The position numbers and the translations under genes are program-made. Positions 27,337 to 35,286 of a DNA stretch of 45,486 bases are shown piece after piece. Each line of letters begins with the position of its first letter. Positions within the stretch are counted from its first letter, which is position 1. Under the pieces are notes generated by a model. It did no database searches, was not told where the DNA came from, and was given only the letters and a program-made list of their open reading frames with translations. Source of the stretch: Thalassolituus maritimus (GTDB lineage Bacteria; Pseudomonadota; Gammaproteobacteria; Pseudomonadales; Oceanobacteraceae); contig NZ_FTOH01000015.1 of the NCBI RefSeq assembly GCF_900156675.1, forward strand, positions 1-45,486, read 5' to 3'.

Positions 27337-28542
27337 ATGTCGACGACCACAGATGTCATCATTATTGGTGCCGGAGCAGCAGGTTTATTCTGTGCTGCAC
27401 GCACCGCCGCCGAAGGGCGCACGGTCACAGTACTGGACCACGCCAATAAGGCGGGTAAGAAAATTCTGATGTCGGGTGGGGGGCGTTGCAACTTCACTAA
27501 CTACTACATAGAACCTGCCTGTTATCTCAGCCAGAATCCACATTTCTGCAAGTCAGCACTCTCCCGGTATACACAATGGGACTTTATCGATCTGGTCAGT
27601 CAGTACGGTATTCCGTTCCATGAGAAGAAAGACGGGCAGTTGTTTTGTGATAACAAATCCTCGGACATTCTTGAAATGTTGCTTGAAGAGTGCCGTCGGG
27701 CAGGGGCTGAATTACAGCTGAATACCTCGGTAGAGGAAGTCAGGAAGAGTGATACAGGCTTCACCCTGAAAACCTCGGCCGGTGATTATTCGTGTCGTTC
27801 GCTGGTGGTTGCAACAGGGGGGCCGTCGATACCGACTCTGGGGGCCACGGGCTTTGGTTATGATCTTGCGCGTCAATTCGGACATCAGGTGTTTGCGCCG
27901 CGCGCCGCACTGGTGCCATTTACCATTACAGATCAGTTGAGCACTTTGTGTAAGGCGCTCTCGGGTACCGCCTTACCAGCGTCTGTAACCTGTGGTGATC
28001 AGGTGTTTAATGACGACTTACTCTTTACACACCGGGGCTTGAGTGGCCCGGCTATCCTGCAGATTTCTTCATACTGGACTCAGGGAGACACGGTTGAGAT
28101 TAACCTTCTGCCTGCTATCGACCTGACTGAAGCCTTCAAAGAGGCCCAGCAACAGAAAGGTAAAACCCATCTCAAGACCTGGCTGGCGAGCCTGACGACA
28201 CAGAAGTTTGCTGAACAGTGGCTGGCACATCACCAGCTGGAAGATCGCTTTCTCGCTGAAACGGGCAAGAAAACCATCAAGGCACTGGCCGAGTCGTTGC
28301 ATCAGTGGCGTGTCAAACCGGCGGGTACGGAAGGCTACCGGACTGCAGAAGTCGCGATTGGTGGAGTCGATACAACAGAGTTGTCTTCTCAGACGATGGA
28401 GTCCCGTAAGGTGCCTGGCCTCTACTTTATTGGTGAAGTTGTCGACGTCACAGGCCATCTGGGCGGATTCAATTTCCAATGGGCCTGGGCCAGTGGCGCT
28501 GCGGCTGCTGAAGCGCTTTCTGGGGCGCTTCCTGAAAGGTAG
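27337..28542 (+). CDS. NAD(P)/FAD-dependent oxidoreductase, HI0933/YhiN family
   Basis: A 401-residue flavoprotein. The N-terminal FAD-binding motif is IIGAGAAGLFCAA, followed by the family signature KKILMSGGGRCNFTN. Further blocks are VVATGGPSIPTLGATGFG, FTHRGLSGPAILQ and the C-terminal GEVVDVTGHLGGFNFQWAWASG. The family includes E. coli YhiN and the gut BaiN protein; its usual substrate is unknown. It is a single gene. Confidence 0.92.
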   Translation: MSTTTDVIIIGAGAAGLFCAARTAAEGRTVTVLDHANKAGKKILMSGGGRCNFTNYYIEPACYLSQNPHFCKSALSRYTQWDFIDLVSQYGIPFHEKKDGQLFCDNKSSDILEMLLEECRRAGAELQLNTSVEEVRKSDTGFTLKTSAGDYSCRSLVVATGGPSIPTLGATGFGYDLARQFGHQVFAPRAALVPFTITDQLSTLCKALSGTALPASVTCGDQVFNDDLLFTHRGLSGPAILQISSYWTQGDTVEINLLPAIDLTEAFKEAQQQKGKTHLKTWLASLTTQKFAEQWLAHHQLEDRFLAETGKKTIKALAESLHQWRVKPAGTEGYRTAEVAIGGVDTTELSSQTMESRKVPGLYFIGEVVDVTGHLGGFNFQWAWASGAAAAEALSGALPER

Positions 28543-28667
28543 CCCTGCATAGCAACCTGCCTATTATGACATTCAGGATATGGCCTTACGGGAATATTAC
28601 GTAAGGTTCAGGCATGGGTCACAGCTTTGTCTAGACTGAAATCAGTTCCTTATGCCGGAGTGATTTC

Positions 28668-30026
28668 ATGGCGTTTGCAAAAGCAGCAGCCCAGGACACT
28701 GAAAAGCCCGTCAAGCCTGTCATTCTGTTGGTTGATGACGAGGAGAATATTCTCAAGTCTCTGACCCGCTCTCTGGGCCGGCTGGACGTTGATATCACTA
28801 CGGCGAGTTCTGTAAGCGACGCACTCTATATTCTCGAGAATACCGACGTGGATCTCATCATCAGCGATATGCGCATGCCCGGAGCGGATGGCGCCGAGCT
28901 GTTCAGAACCGTCGCTGAAAAATCCCCCAGTACACTGCGCTTCCTCCTTACCGGTCATTCCGACATGGAGTCGACAATACGGGCGATTAATGAAGGTCAG
29001 ATACATCAATACCTGACCAAACCCTGGGACGACAACAAACTCAGAGAATTGATCGAAGAGTCGCTGCACACGCGTTTGCTCGAAGCGAGAAACCAGCGTC
29101 TGCAGGCCGAGCTGGTGAGTAAGAATCAGGAACTCGAAGAACTCAATAGTTCCCTTGAGAAACGAGTGACTGAACGCACCGAAGAGTTAAGGCTGCATGC
29201 GCGTCTGCTTGAACACGCATTCGATGACCTGCAGAAAAGCTATGGGCACGTGCTCAGGTTAGCGTCAAGCCTGGGGGCTTTGCGGGAGCCAGGCGCTGCA
29301 GCGGCTGCCGAGCTGCGTTCCTCAATGGCCGAGTCACTGGCTGAGGCTCTCGGACTGGCCGAGGCTGATGTACGTGAAATCCGGGATGCTGCTCTGCTTG
29401 CGGACCTTGGCAATATAGGCCTTCCTGATGAATTGTTGAATAAACCGCTGGTGGACTTTGACGGTGCTGATATGCAGCAGTATGCCCAGGTGCCAGTGCT
29501 CGCGGAGGCGGCTTTGATGGGCATACCCGGGATGCGCCATAGCTCCGCTATGTTACGCAGTCAGTTCGAGCGATTCGATGGTTCTGGCTATCCAGACCAC
29601 TTGTCTGGCTCAGGGATACCAGCAGGTGCCCGCATCATTGCGATAGTAAGAGACTACACTGATCTTATCCGTGGTCGCTTCACTGGAGAAGAAATGGAGC
29701 CGCAACAAGCGAAAGCCGAGTTAGTTCGCCAGAGCAATATGAGATACGACCCGGCAATCCTGAATATCTTCTGTGAAGAATGTGGGGCTTTTGATACCAA
29801 CAACCTCGCCGATAACGCCTGCTACCTGAGTACAGACGAACTTGAAGCCGGAATGGTGTTAGCGCAGGACCTTTACAGTGAGAAAGGCATGATTCTTCTG
29901 CGTAAAGGCCACGACCTGACTGCCGAGTTGATCAGCCGTCTGAGTCATCTGGAGGAATGGTCCGGTCGTACGTTGGATGTGGCGGTCGAAAAGCAAACAG
30001 GTTTTACCAAAGAGATGAGGGGATGA
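28668..30026 (+). CDS. response regulator with degenerate HD-GYP domain (HnoD-like)
   Basis: A 452-residue protein. The receiver domain (residues about 18-130) has the acidic pair DD at 23-24, phospho-acceptor Asp67 in ISDMRMPG and Lys118 in LTKPW. A coiled coil follows (about 138-185), then an HD-GYP-like domain (about 190-375). That domain has lost its metal site: the expected LLHDIGKIG is LLADLGNIG (245-251), so His is Ala and Lys is Asn. The expected HHER before DGSGYP is QFER (299-302). GYP itself remains (307-309). In Shewanella the H-NOX network includes HnoD, a regulator with a degenerate HD-GYP domain that inhibits the phosphodiesterase HnoB. The link to H-NOX and kinase genes one base downstream strongly suggests the same role. 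It is first in a three-gene operon. Confidence 0.9.
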   Translation: MAFAKAAAQDTEKPVKPVILLVDDEENILKSLTRSLGRLDVDITTASSVSDALYILENTDVDLIISDMRMPGADGAELFRTVAEKSPSTLRFLLTGHSDMESTIRAINEGQIHQYLTKPWDDNKLRELIEESLHTRLLEARNQRLQAELVSKNQELEELNSSLEKRVTERTEELRLHARLLEHAFDDLQKSYGHVLRLASSLGALREPGAAAAAELRSSMAESLAEALGLAEADVREIRDAALLADLGNIGLPDELLNKPLVDFDGADMQQYAQVPVLAEAALMGIPGMRHSSAMLRSQFERFDGSGYPDHLSGSGIPAGARIIAIVRDYTDLIRGRFTGEEMEPQQAKAELVRQSNMRYDPAILNIFCEECGAFDTNNLADNACYLSTDELEAGMVLAQDLYSEKGMILLRKGHDLTAELISRLSHLEEWSGRTLDVAVEKQTGFTKEMRG

Positions 30027-30027
30027 A

Positions 30028-30576
30028 ATGAAAGGGGTAGTGTTCGACATCCTCAGAGACATGATCGAAGAGAAGTTCGGCCTCGAAGGCTGGAACCACT
30101 TGCTTGAGAAGGCAGGTTCCCATGGTATGTACCTTTCTTCGGAGAGCTACGATGACAGCGAGATGGTTGCTCTTCTTGGTGCTGCCTCCGACATGACCGG
30201 CCACGATGTCCCGACATTACTGCATTCGTTCGGCGAGTATATGGTCAAAGAGTTCTATGCTCGTTTCCCCATCTTCTTTGAAAACAGCGACGGACTGATC
30301 GACTTTCTCAAATCCGTGGATCAGATCGTTCATGCCGAAGTGTTGAAATTCTATCCAGACGCCAACCTGCCATCCTTTTCTTATGAAGAGGATGGAGAGC
30401 ACACATTGACGATGATCTACAAGTCGCAACGAAAGCTATGTCACCTCGCAGAAGGTCTGATAAGTGGGTCGGCGAAGCACTTCAAAGAACCGGTAACGAT
30501 TAAACAACCTAAGTGCATGCACCATGGTGATGAGGTGTGTCACATTGTGATAACCGTCGGGGGAGCTGATGATTGA
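30028..30576 (+). CDS. hnoX: H-NOX heme nitric-oxide sensor
   Basis: A 182-residue stand-alone H-NOX domain. The proximal heme ligand His102 is in QIVHAEVLKFYPD. Pro115 is in place, and the heme-propionate motif Y-x-S-x-R is Y131-K-S133-Q-R135, at the numbering of the Thermoanaerobacter protein. The distal Tyr140 found in oxygen-binding members is Leu here, so NO selectivity is expected. Three Cys (138, 163, 171) with nearby His match the zinc/redox site of the Shewanella and Vibrio proteins. The gene starts one base after the regulator and overlaps the kinase by eight bases. By homology, NO-bound H-NOX inhibits its partner kinase. Confidence 0.95.
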   Translation: MKGVVFDILRDMIEEKFGLEGWNHLLEKAGSHGMYLSSESYDDSEMVALLGAASDMTGHDVPTLLHSFGEYMVKEFYARFPIFFENSDGLIDFLKSVDQIVHAEVLKFYPDANLPSFSYEEDGEHTLTMIYKSQRKLCHLAEGLISGSAKHFKEPVTIKQPKCMHHGDEVCHIVITVGGADD

Positions 30577-31504
30577 AGACTATCGTGCTGCCTATTTGAG
30601 AGAGAAAACGCTGCGGAAGCAGGCAGAGCAGATGCTCGAGGATAAATCCCGGGAGCTCTACGACTCATTCCGTAAGTTACAGCAAGCTCATGACAGTATG
30701 CAGGAGAACCAGAAAGCGCTTCTGCACAACGAAAAAATGGCATCTCTGGGTGTCCTGTCTGCTGGCGTTGCGCATGAAATCAACAACCCGATCGGCTTTA
30801 TCTACAGTAACTTCTGCACCATGTCGGAAGGAATGTCTGACATCCAGACGTTCGTATTCACCATGGACAAGCTGGTCAACAGCGACGCCGATGGAGAAAA
30901 GATACGAGAGGCATGGCGGGAAGGCCTGACACGGTACGACGTAGAATATCTGCTCATGGACTTCGAGAGTCTTACCTCCGAAACCATCGAAGGCCTTGAA
31001 CGCGTCAAGCAGATTGTAGCTGATCTTAAATCCTTCACCCGGGAAGACAGCGGTGAAATGGACCTGGTCGACATCAATGAGTGTGTGCGTGGTGCTGTAA
31101 ACATTCTCAGCAACCAGACCAAGTACCATGCGCAGGTACATGTCGATTATGGTGAACTGCCTAAGGTTAAAGGTTACTTCGGTAAGCTGAATCAGGTCTT
31201 CACCAACATGATCGCTAATGCGAATCAGGCGGTTGACGAGAACGGCGACATTCACATCTCCACAACGTACAACAACGGTTACATTGAGATCCGCTTCCAG
31301 GACAATGGCCATGGCATCAGCAAAGAGCACCTCAACCTGCTCTTTACGCCGTTCTTCACCACGAAACCCGTGGGTGAAGGAACAGGGCTTGGGCTGTCGC
31401 TTTCGCACGGGTTCATCGAAGAACACAATGGCCGCATCAAGGTCGAAAGTGAGATCGGAGAGGGCACAACCTTCACTATTTTCCTGCCTCCCGCAGACGA
31501 CTGA
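30569..31504 (+). CDS. hnoK: soluble sensor histidine kinase, H-NOX-associated (HnoK-like)
   Basis: A 311-residue kinase without membrane segments, so it takes its signal from a soluble partner. An N-terminal coiled coil (about 8-55) is followed by the phospho-acceptor box GVAHEINNPIGFIYSN, with His69. The ATPase domain has the N box in QVFTNMIANANQAV, G1 in DNGHGI, the F box PFFTTK and G2 GEGTGLGLS. The start codon overlaps the H-NOX stop, a tight coupling that argues for a complex. Phosphate is expected to pass to Asp67 of the regulator encoded first in the operon and perhaps to other regulators outside the window. Confidence 0.93.
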   Translation: MIEDYRAAYLREKTLRKQAEQMLEDKSRELYDSFRKLQQAHDSMQENQKALLHNEKMASLGVLSAGVAHEINNPIGFIYSNFCTMSEGMSDIQTFVFTMDKLVNSDADGEKIREAWREGLTRYDVEYLLMDFESLTSETIEGLERVKQIVADLKSFTREDSGEMDLVDINECVRGAVNILSNQTKYHAQVHVDYGELPKVKGYFGKLNQVFTNMIANANQAVDENGDIHISTTYNNGYIEIRFQDNGHGISKEHLNLLFTPFFTTKPVGEGTGLGLSLSHGFIEEHNGRIKVESEIGEGTTFTIFLPPADD

Positions 31505-31664
31505 CCTCCCCTTAATGCCCATTCACTGAAGAAATAGTACATATAGATACTATTGATTTTAATTATGGGATCTAAAGCACTACTATTCGCTCTGTCAGAA
31601 GTCGCGGATCAGCAATTTCGCTGCTCTGTGAAACTTTTCAACCCACTCTTTTAAGGACTGACTC

Positions 31665-33260
31665 ATGTCAACTTATCAAGAAGACATCAAAGCGGTAGCA
31701 GCGCTGAAAGAAGCAGCTGGTAGCCCATGGGATGCTATCAACCCAGAATCAGCAGCACGTATGCGCGCTCAGAACAAATTCCAAACTGGTCTGGACATCG
31801 CTCGTTACACTGCCAAGATCATGCGCGAAGACATGGCAGAGTTCGACAAAGACAAGACTAAGTACACTCAGTCTCTGGGTTGCTGGCACGGTTTCGTAGG
31901 TCAGCAGAAGCTGATCTCTATCAAGAAGCACTTCGGTTCTACTAAGCGTCGTTACCTCTACCTGTCTGGTTGGATGGTTGCAGCTCTGCGTTCTGAGTTC
32001 GGTCCTCTGCCTGACCAGTCTATGCACGAGAAAACTGCTGTAGCGTCACTGGTTAACGAACTGTACACCTTCCTGCGTCAAGCTGACGCTCGTGAACTGG
32101 GTGGCCTGTTCCGTGCACTGGACGCAGCTCGCGAAGCTGGCGATTCTGCTAAAGAAGCAGAAATCCAGGGTCAGATCGACAACTACGAGACTCACATCGT
32201 ACCAATCATTGCTGACATCGACGCTGGTTTCGGTAACGCTGAAGCGACTTACCTGATGGCTAAGCAGATGATCGAGGCGGGTGCTTGCTGCCTGCAGATC
32301 GAAAACCAGGTTGCTGACGAGAAGCAGTGTGGTCACCAGGACGGTAAAGTGACTGTTCCACACGCTGACTTCCACGCTAAGCTGCGCGCTCTGCGTTACG
32401 CATTCCTTGAGCTGGGCGTTGACGACGGTGTTATCGTTGCACGTACTGACTCTGAAGGTGCTGGCCTGACTAAAGAAATCGCTGTTGTTCGTGAGAAAGG
32501 CGATCAGGGTGACGTTTACAACTCATTCCTGGACGTTGAAGAAGTTAACGTTGAAGACGTTAAGAACGGCGACGTACTGCTGAACCGTGACGGCAAACTG
32601 GTTCGTCCTAAGCGTCTGCCTTCTGGTCTGTACCAGTTCCGTCAGGGCACTGGCCACGAGCGTTGCGTATTCGACTGTATCGAAGCTATCAACGCTGGTG
32701 CTGACCTGCTGTGGATCGAAACTGCAGTACCTACAGTACACGAAATCAAAGGCATGATGGACGAAGTACGTAAAGTACACCCAGATGCGAAACTGGTTTA
32801 CAACAACTCTCCATCATTCAACTGGACTCTGAACTTCCGTCAGCAGACCTACGATGCATGGGAAGCTGAAGGTAAAGACGTTTCTGCGTACGACCGTTCT
32901 AACCTGATGTCTGCTGAATACGACGACTCTGAGCTGTCTGCAGCTGCTGACGCTCGCGTTAAGACGTTCCAGGCTGATACTTCACGTGAAGCGAACGTAT
33001 TCCACCACCTGATCACTCTGCCTACTTACCACACGACTGCACTGTCTGTGGACAACCTGGCTAAAGAGTACTTCGGTGACCAGGGCATGCTGGGTTATGT
33101 TGAAGGCGTACAGCGTAAAGAGATCCGTCAAGGTATCGCTTGCGTTAAGCACCAGAACATGGCTGGCTCTGACATGGGCGACGACCACAAAGAATACTTT
33201 GCTGGTGAGAACGCCTTGAAAGCCGGTGGTGCTAAGAACACTTCTAACCAGTTCTCTTAA
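31665..33260 (+). CDS. aceA: isocitrate lyase (long type)
   Basis: A 531-residue enzyme that splits isocitrate into succinate and glyoxylate for growth on acetate or fatty acids. The catalytic-loop Cys is in the form KQCGH (KKCGH in E. coli). The region DIDAGFGNAEATYLMAKQMI and VARTDSEGAG are typical. The length matches the long form of Pseudomonas, not the 434-residue E. coli form. Codon choice is extremely biased, as for a very highly expressed gene. It has its own terminator. The 160-base upstream region is AT-rich with no clear consensus promoter. Confidence 0.96.
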   Translation: MSTYQEDIKAVAALKEAAGSPWDAINPESAARMRAQNKFQTGLDIARYTAKIMREDMAEFDKDKTKYTQSLGCWHGFVGQQKLISIKKHFGSTKRRYLYLSGWMVAALRSEFGPLPDQSMHEKTAVASLVNELYTFLRQADARELGGLFRALDAAREAGDSAKEAEIQGQIDNYETHIVPIIADIDAGFGNAEATYLMAKQMIEAGACCLQIENQVADEKQCGHQDGKVTVPHADFHAKLRALRYAFLELGVDDGVIVARTDSEGAGLTKEIAVVREKGDQGDVYNSFLDVEEVNVEDVKNGDVLLNRDGKLVRPKRLPSGLYQFRQGTGHERCVFDCIEAINAGADLLWIETAVPTVHEIKGMMDEVRKVHPDAKLVYNNSPSFNWTLNFRQQTYDAWEAEGKDVSAYDRSNLMSAEYDDSELSAAADARVKTFQADTSREANVFHHLITLPTYHTTALSVDNLAKEYFGDQGMLGYVEGVQRKEIRQGIACVKHQNMAGSDMGDDHKEYFAGENALKAGGAKNTSNQFS

Positions 33261-33285
33261 GATCTGATTAAAAGCGTTTAGAAAG

Positions 33286-33311
33286 AGGCGACCTTAGGGT
33301 CGCCTTTTTTG
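33286..33311 (+). terminator. terminator of aceA
   Basis: AGGCGACC and GGTCGCCT form an eight-base stem with a short loop, followed by six T residues, 26 bases after the stop codon. Confidence 0.85.
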
Positions 33312-33338
33312 TGCCAGCAAAGAATGTCTTTGCGGTCG

Positions 33339-33437
33339 CGACCACAAAGCCATTAAAGAAAAGCGTTGCTGGTGAGAATGATTTGAAAGCTAGTGGTGCT
33401 AAGAACACTTCTAACCAGTTCTCTTAAGATCTGATTA
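33339..33437 (+). pseudogene. scar of a second aceA 3' end
   Basis: Bases 33366-33437 repeat 33199-33270, the last codons of aceA, its TAA stop and ten following bases, with only a handful of differences. The reading frame is kept (AGENDLKASGAKNTSNQFS then stop); two of the four changed codons are silent. An 11-base match just upstream (cgaccacaaag at 33339-33349 and 33182-33192) extends the homology, with an unrelated stretch between. A separate terminator follows. This looks like what is left of a tandem or paralogous aceA after deletion. Confidence 0.8.
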
Positions 33438-33448
33438 GTTGTTCTTAA

Positions 33449-33476
33449 AGAAGCGGCCTACGGGCCGCTTTTTTTG
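33449..33476 (+). terminator. terminator after the aceA scar
   Basis: AAGCGGCC and GGCCGCTT with a four-base loop, then a run of T residues. It has a different stem from the aceA terminator, as expected if it came from another aceA copy. Confidence 0.85.
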
Positions 33477-33502
33477 TTTCCGCGGTTTCATACGCCTCTG
33501 AT

Positions 33503-33722
33503 CTGTAGGAGCTCAACGCGAAGCTTGAGCGATTCTGTAGGAGAGGAGCTTCTCCCAGAAATATCGCGCATAGCCAGGCAAGCTGGCTGGAGCGCTCCTA
33601 CGAGTTGACCTGCCGACCTGTAGGAGCTCAACGCGAAGCTTGAGCGATTCTGTAGGAGGGAAGCTTCTTCCCGACATCGTTATTACCCGATATATGTTCG
33701 GGGATATGATCCCCTCCTACAT
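33503..33722. repeat. REP-like palindromic repeat cluster
   Basis: A unit of about 42 bases beginning ctgtaggagctcaacgcg and ending gattctgtaggag occurs at about 33502-33543 and 33618-33658. Inverted heads (ctcctacg near 33594-33602, cctcctacatg near 33713-33723) close each pair. The GTAGGAG head and palindromic centre (cgaagcttgagcg) are like the REP elements of pseudomonads, mobilised by RAYT transposases. No RAYT gene lies in the window. Confidence 0.75.
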
Positions 33723-34144
33723 GTGCCATGGTCAGCTTCGGCGATGACATTAAAATGACAACGGTAAGCCATTTCCGGAAGCATGGCACGAGATGTGGTA
33801 TTTTCCTGACACTTACATAAGAAATTCTTCCTATGTGGCTTGGAAAATGTTTCCATTATCACAACAAGAATAAAAACATTATTTCCTGAGAAGCACTAAT
33901 TACCGCGCACAACGCTGATCTACGGCAAGTAGTCGTCTGACAAAGTCGTCCAATATACTGATTTATAAGGATTTATTTGCAGTAGCTGATGAATTTGTCA
34001 GTAACGGGCAAGCTTTTTGCTGTTTTCCGTTCAGCCTATGTGGCCTCTGTCGCCAATAGACACATGGTCACAGTTCGTTAACATTGCGTGGGCAATCTCA
34101 GCCGATGAGACAGCGCATTCTCACATTACGAAAGTAGAATAATT
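33723..34144. other. intergenic region upstream of the desaturase cluster
   Basis: No gene seen in about 420 bases. The sequence is AT-rich and should hold the promoter and control sites of the downstream reductase-desaturase genes. The word ctatgtggc occurs twice (33831-33839 and 34036-34044), and cacatgg follows in the opposite sense near 34061-34067. This may be an operator, but no known regulator site could be recognised. Confidence 0.35.
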
Positions 34145-35272
34145 ATGAGCCAAGCAGAAACCAGTGTGCAGTCAGGATCTTTCTTCTCTAAAGCCCACGA
34201 GTGGGTGGCACAGAGCCTGACACAGCAGAACAAAATCAGCGCATACCTCGAACCTCTTATTCAGATGGCCGTACCAGGCTGGACGACCGAAGCGATCCGC
34301 TCAAAAGTCATCCAGGTGCGCCCAGAGACTAACGATGTATACACACTGGTCATTCGCCCCGGAAAACGCTGGAAAGGCTTTACAGCCGGTCAGCACCTGC
34401 AGATTACCGCCGAGCAGAACGGTACCCTTCAGACTCGCTTCTTTTCAGTATCGAGCGCTCCTGCGCACTTCAGAAAAACCGGTCTGATCGAAATGAGTAT
34501 TCGTGTACAGGAAGGTGGTCGTGTAACCCCTTGGCTGCGCGAGGCTTTTGCAGCGGGTGGCATCTGTAACCTGACGCCTGCGGAAGGTGACTTCGTTCTT
34601 CCTGCTGGCAATGATCCTGTTCTGATGATCGCTGGTGGCAGCGGTATTACGCCATTCCGCTCAATGCTGAGCCAGATGGCCGCAACCGGCGATAAGCGTG
34701 ACGCGCACCTTATGTTTTACGTGCGTGATGAAGCTAACGCGCTGTTCAAAGAAGAATTCGAAAAAATCGCGGCTCAGCACGAGAACATCCGTGTGACCTT
34801 TATGAATAGTGCCGAAAAAGGCGTGTTCAGTGCCGAGCACATTCAGGAAGTCTGTCCGGATTTCGCTGAGCGCAAAGTAATGATCTGCGGCCCTACGCCA
34901 ATGATCCAGCTCGTTCGTGGTGTGGTTTCAGAGCAGGGTGTGTCTGCTGAGAACATCATGTTCGAATACTTCGGTGCGGCTCCGATTGAGCTCGACCGTG
35001 CCGATGCAAAAGATGCTTATGTAAACTTCGAGAAGGGCGGTGTTGCTGCGATGAGCAGTGCTGAAAACCCAGTGAGCCTTCTTGAGCTTGCAGAGCAGAA
35101 TGGACTCAAGCCGCTGGCCGGATGCCGTGTAGGTGTCTGCCACCAATGCAAATGTACTAAGAAAAGCGGCGTAGTTCTTAACACTCTCACCGGTCAGTAC
35201 TCAGACACTGGCAGAGAAGACATTCAGTTATGTGTGTCTGTTCCTGTCAATGACGTGGTACTGGATGTCTAA
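34145..35272 (+). CDS. flavodoxin/ferredoxin reductase with C-terminal 2Fe-2S domain (DesC-like)
   Basis: A 375-residue electron-transfer protein. Order: a short N-terminal region; an FAD domain with RFFSVSSAP; an NAD(P) domain with GGSGITPFRSML and the CGPTPM block; then a plant-type ferredoxin domain with the Cys cluster GCRVGVCHQC and a last Cys in LCVSV. It is expected to pass electrons from NADPH to the membrane desaturase encoded 15 bases downstream, as in the desCB pair of Pseudomonas aeruginosa. Start ATG at 34145. Confidence 0.9.
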   Translation: MSQAETSVQSGSFFSKAHEWVAQSLTQQNKISAYLEPLIQMAVPGWTTEAIRSKVIQVRPETNDVYTLVIRPGKRWKGFTAGQHLQITAEQNGTLQTRFFSVSSAPAHFRKTGLIEMSIRVQEGGRVTPWLREAFAAGGICNLTPAEGDFVLPAGNDPVLMIAGGSGITPFRSMLSQMAATGDKRDAHLMFYVRDEANALFKEEFEKIAAQHENIRVTFMNSAEKGVFSAEHIQEVCPDFAERKVMICGPTPMIQLVRGVVSEQGVSAENIMFEYFGAAPIELDRADAKDAYVNFEKGGVAAMSSAENPVSLLELAEQNGLKPLAGCRVGVCHQCKCTKKSGVVLNTLTGQYSDTGREDIQLCVSVPVNDVVLDV

Positions 35273-35286
35273 CAAGGAATATTATA

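Noticed and set aside
30677-31522. 281-codon minus-strand open frame opposite the histidine kinase gene
   Set aside because: It is a shadow of the kinase reading frame; the plus strand carries all kinase motifs.
31505-31664. Consensus promoter or riboswitch before aceA
   Set aside because: The region is AT-rich with several partial boxes, but none has correct spacing, and no known riboswitch fold was recognised.
33503-33722. Possible CRISPR array
   Set aside because: Only two full repeat units, palindromic and with inverted partners, no regular spacers and no cas genes: REP-like elements fit better. The attC sites were also considered and rejected as CRISPR because they differ from each other and flank genes.
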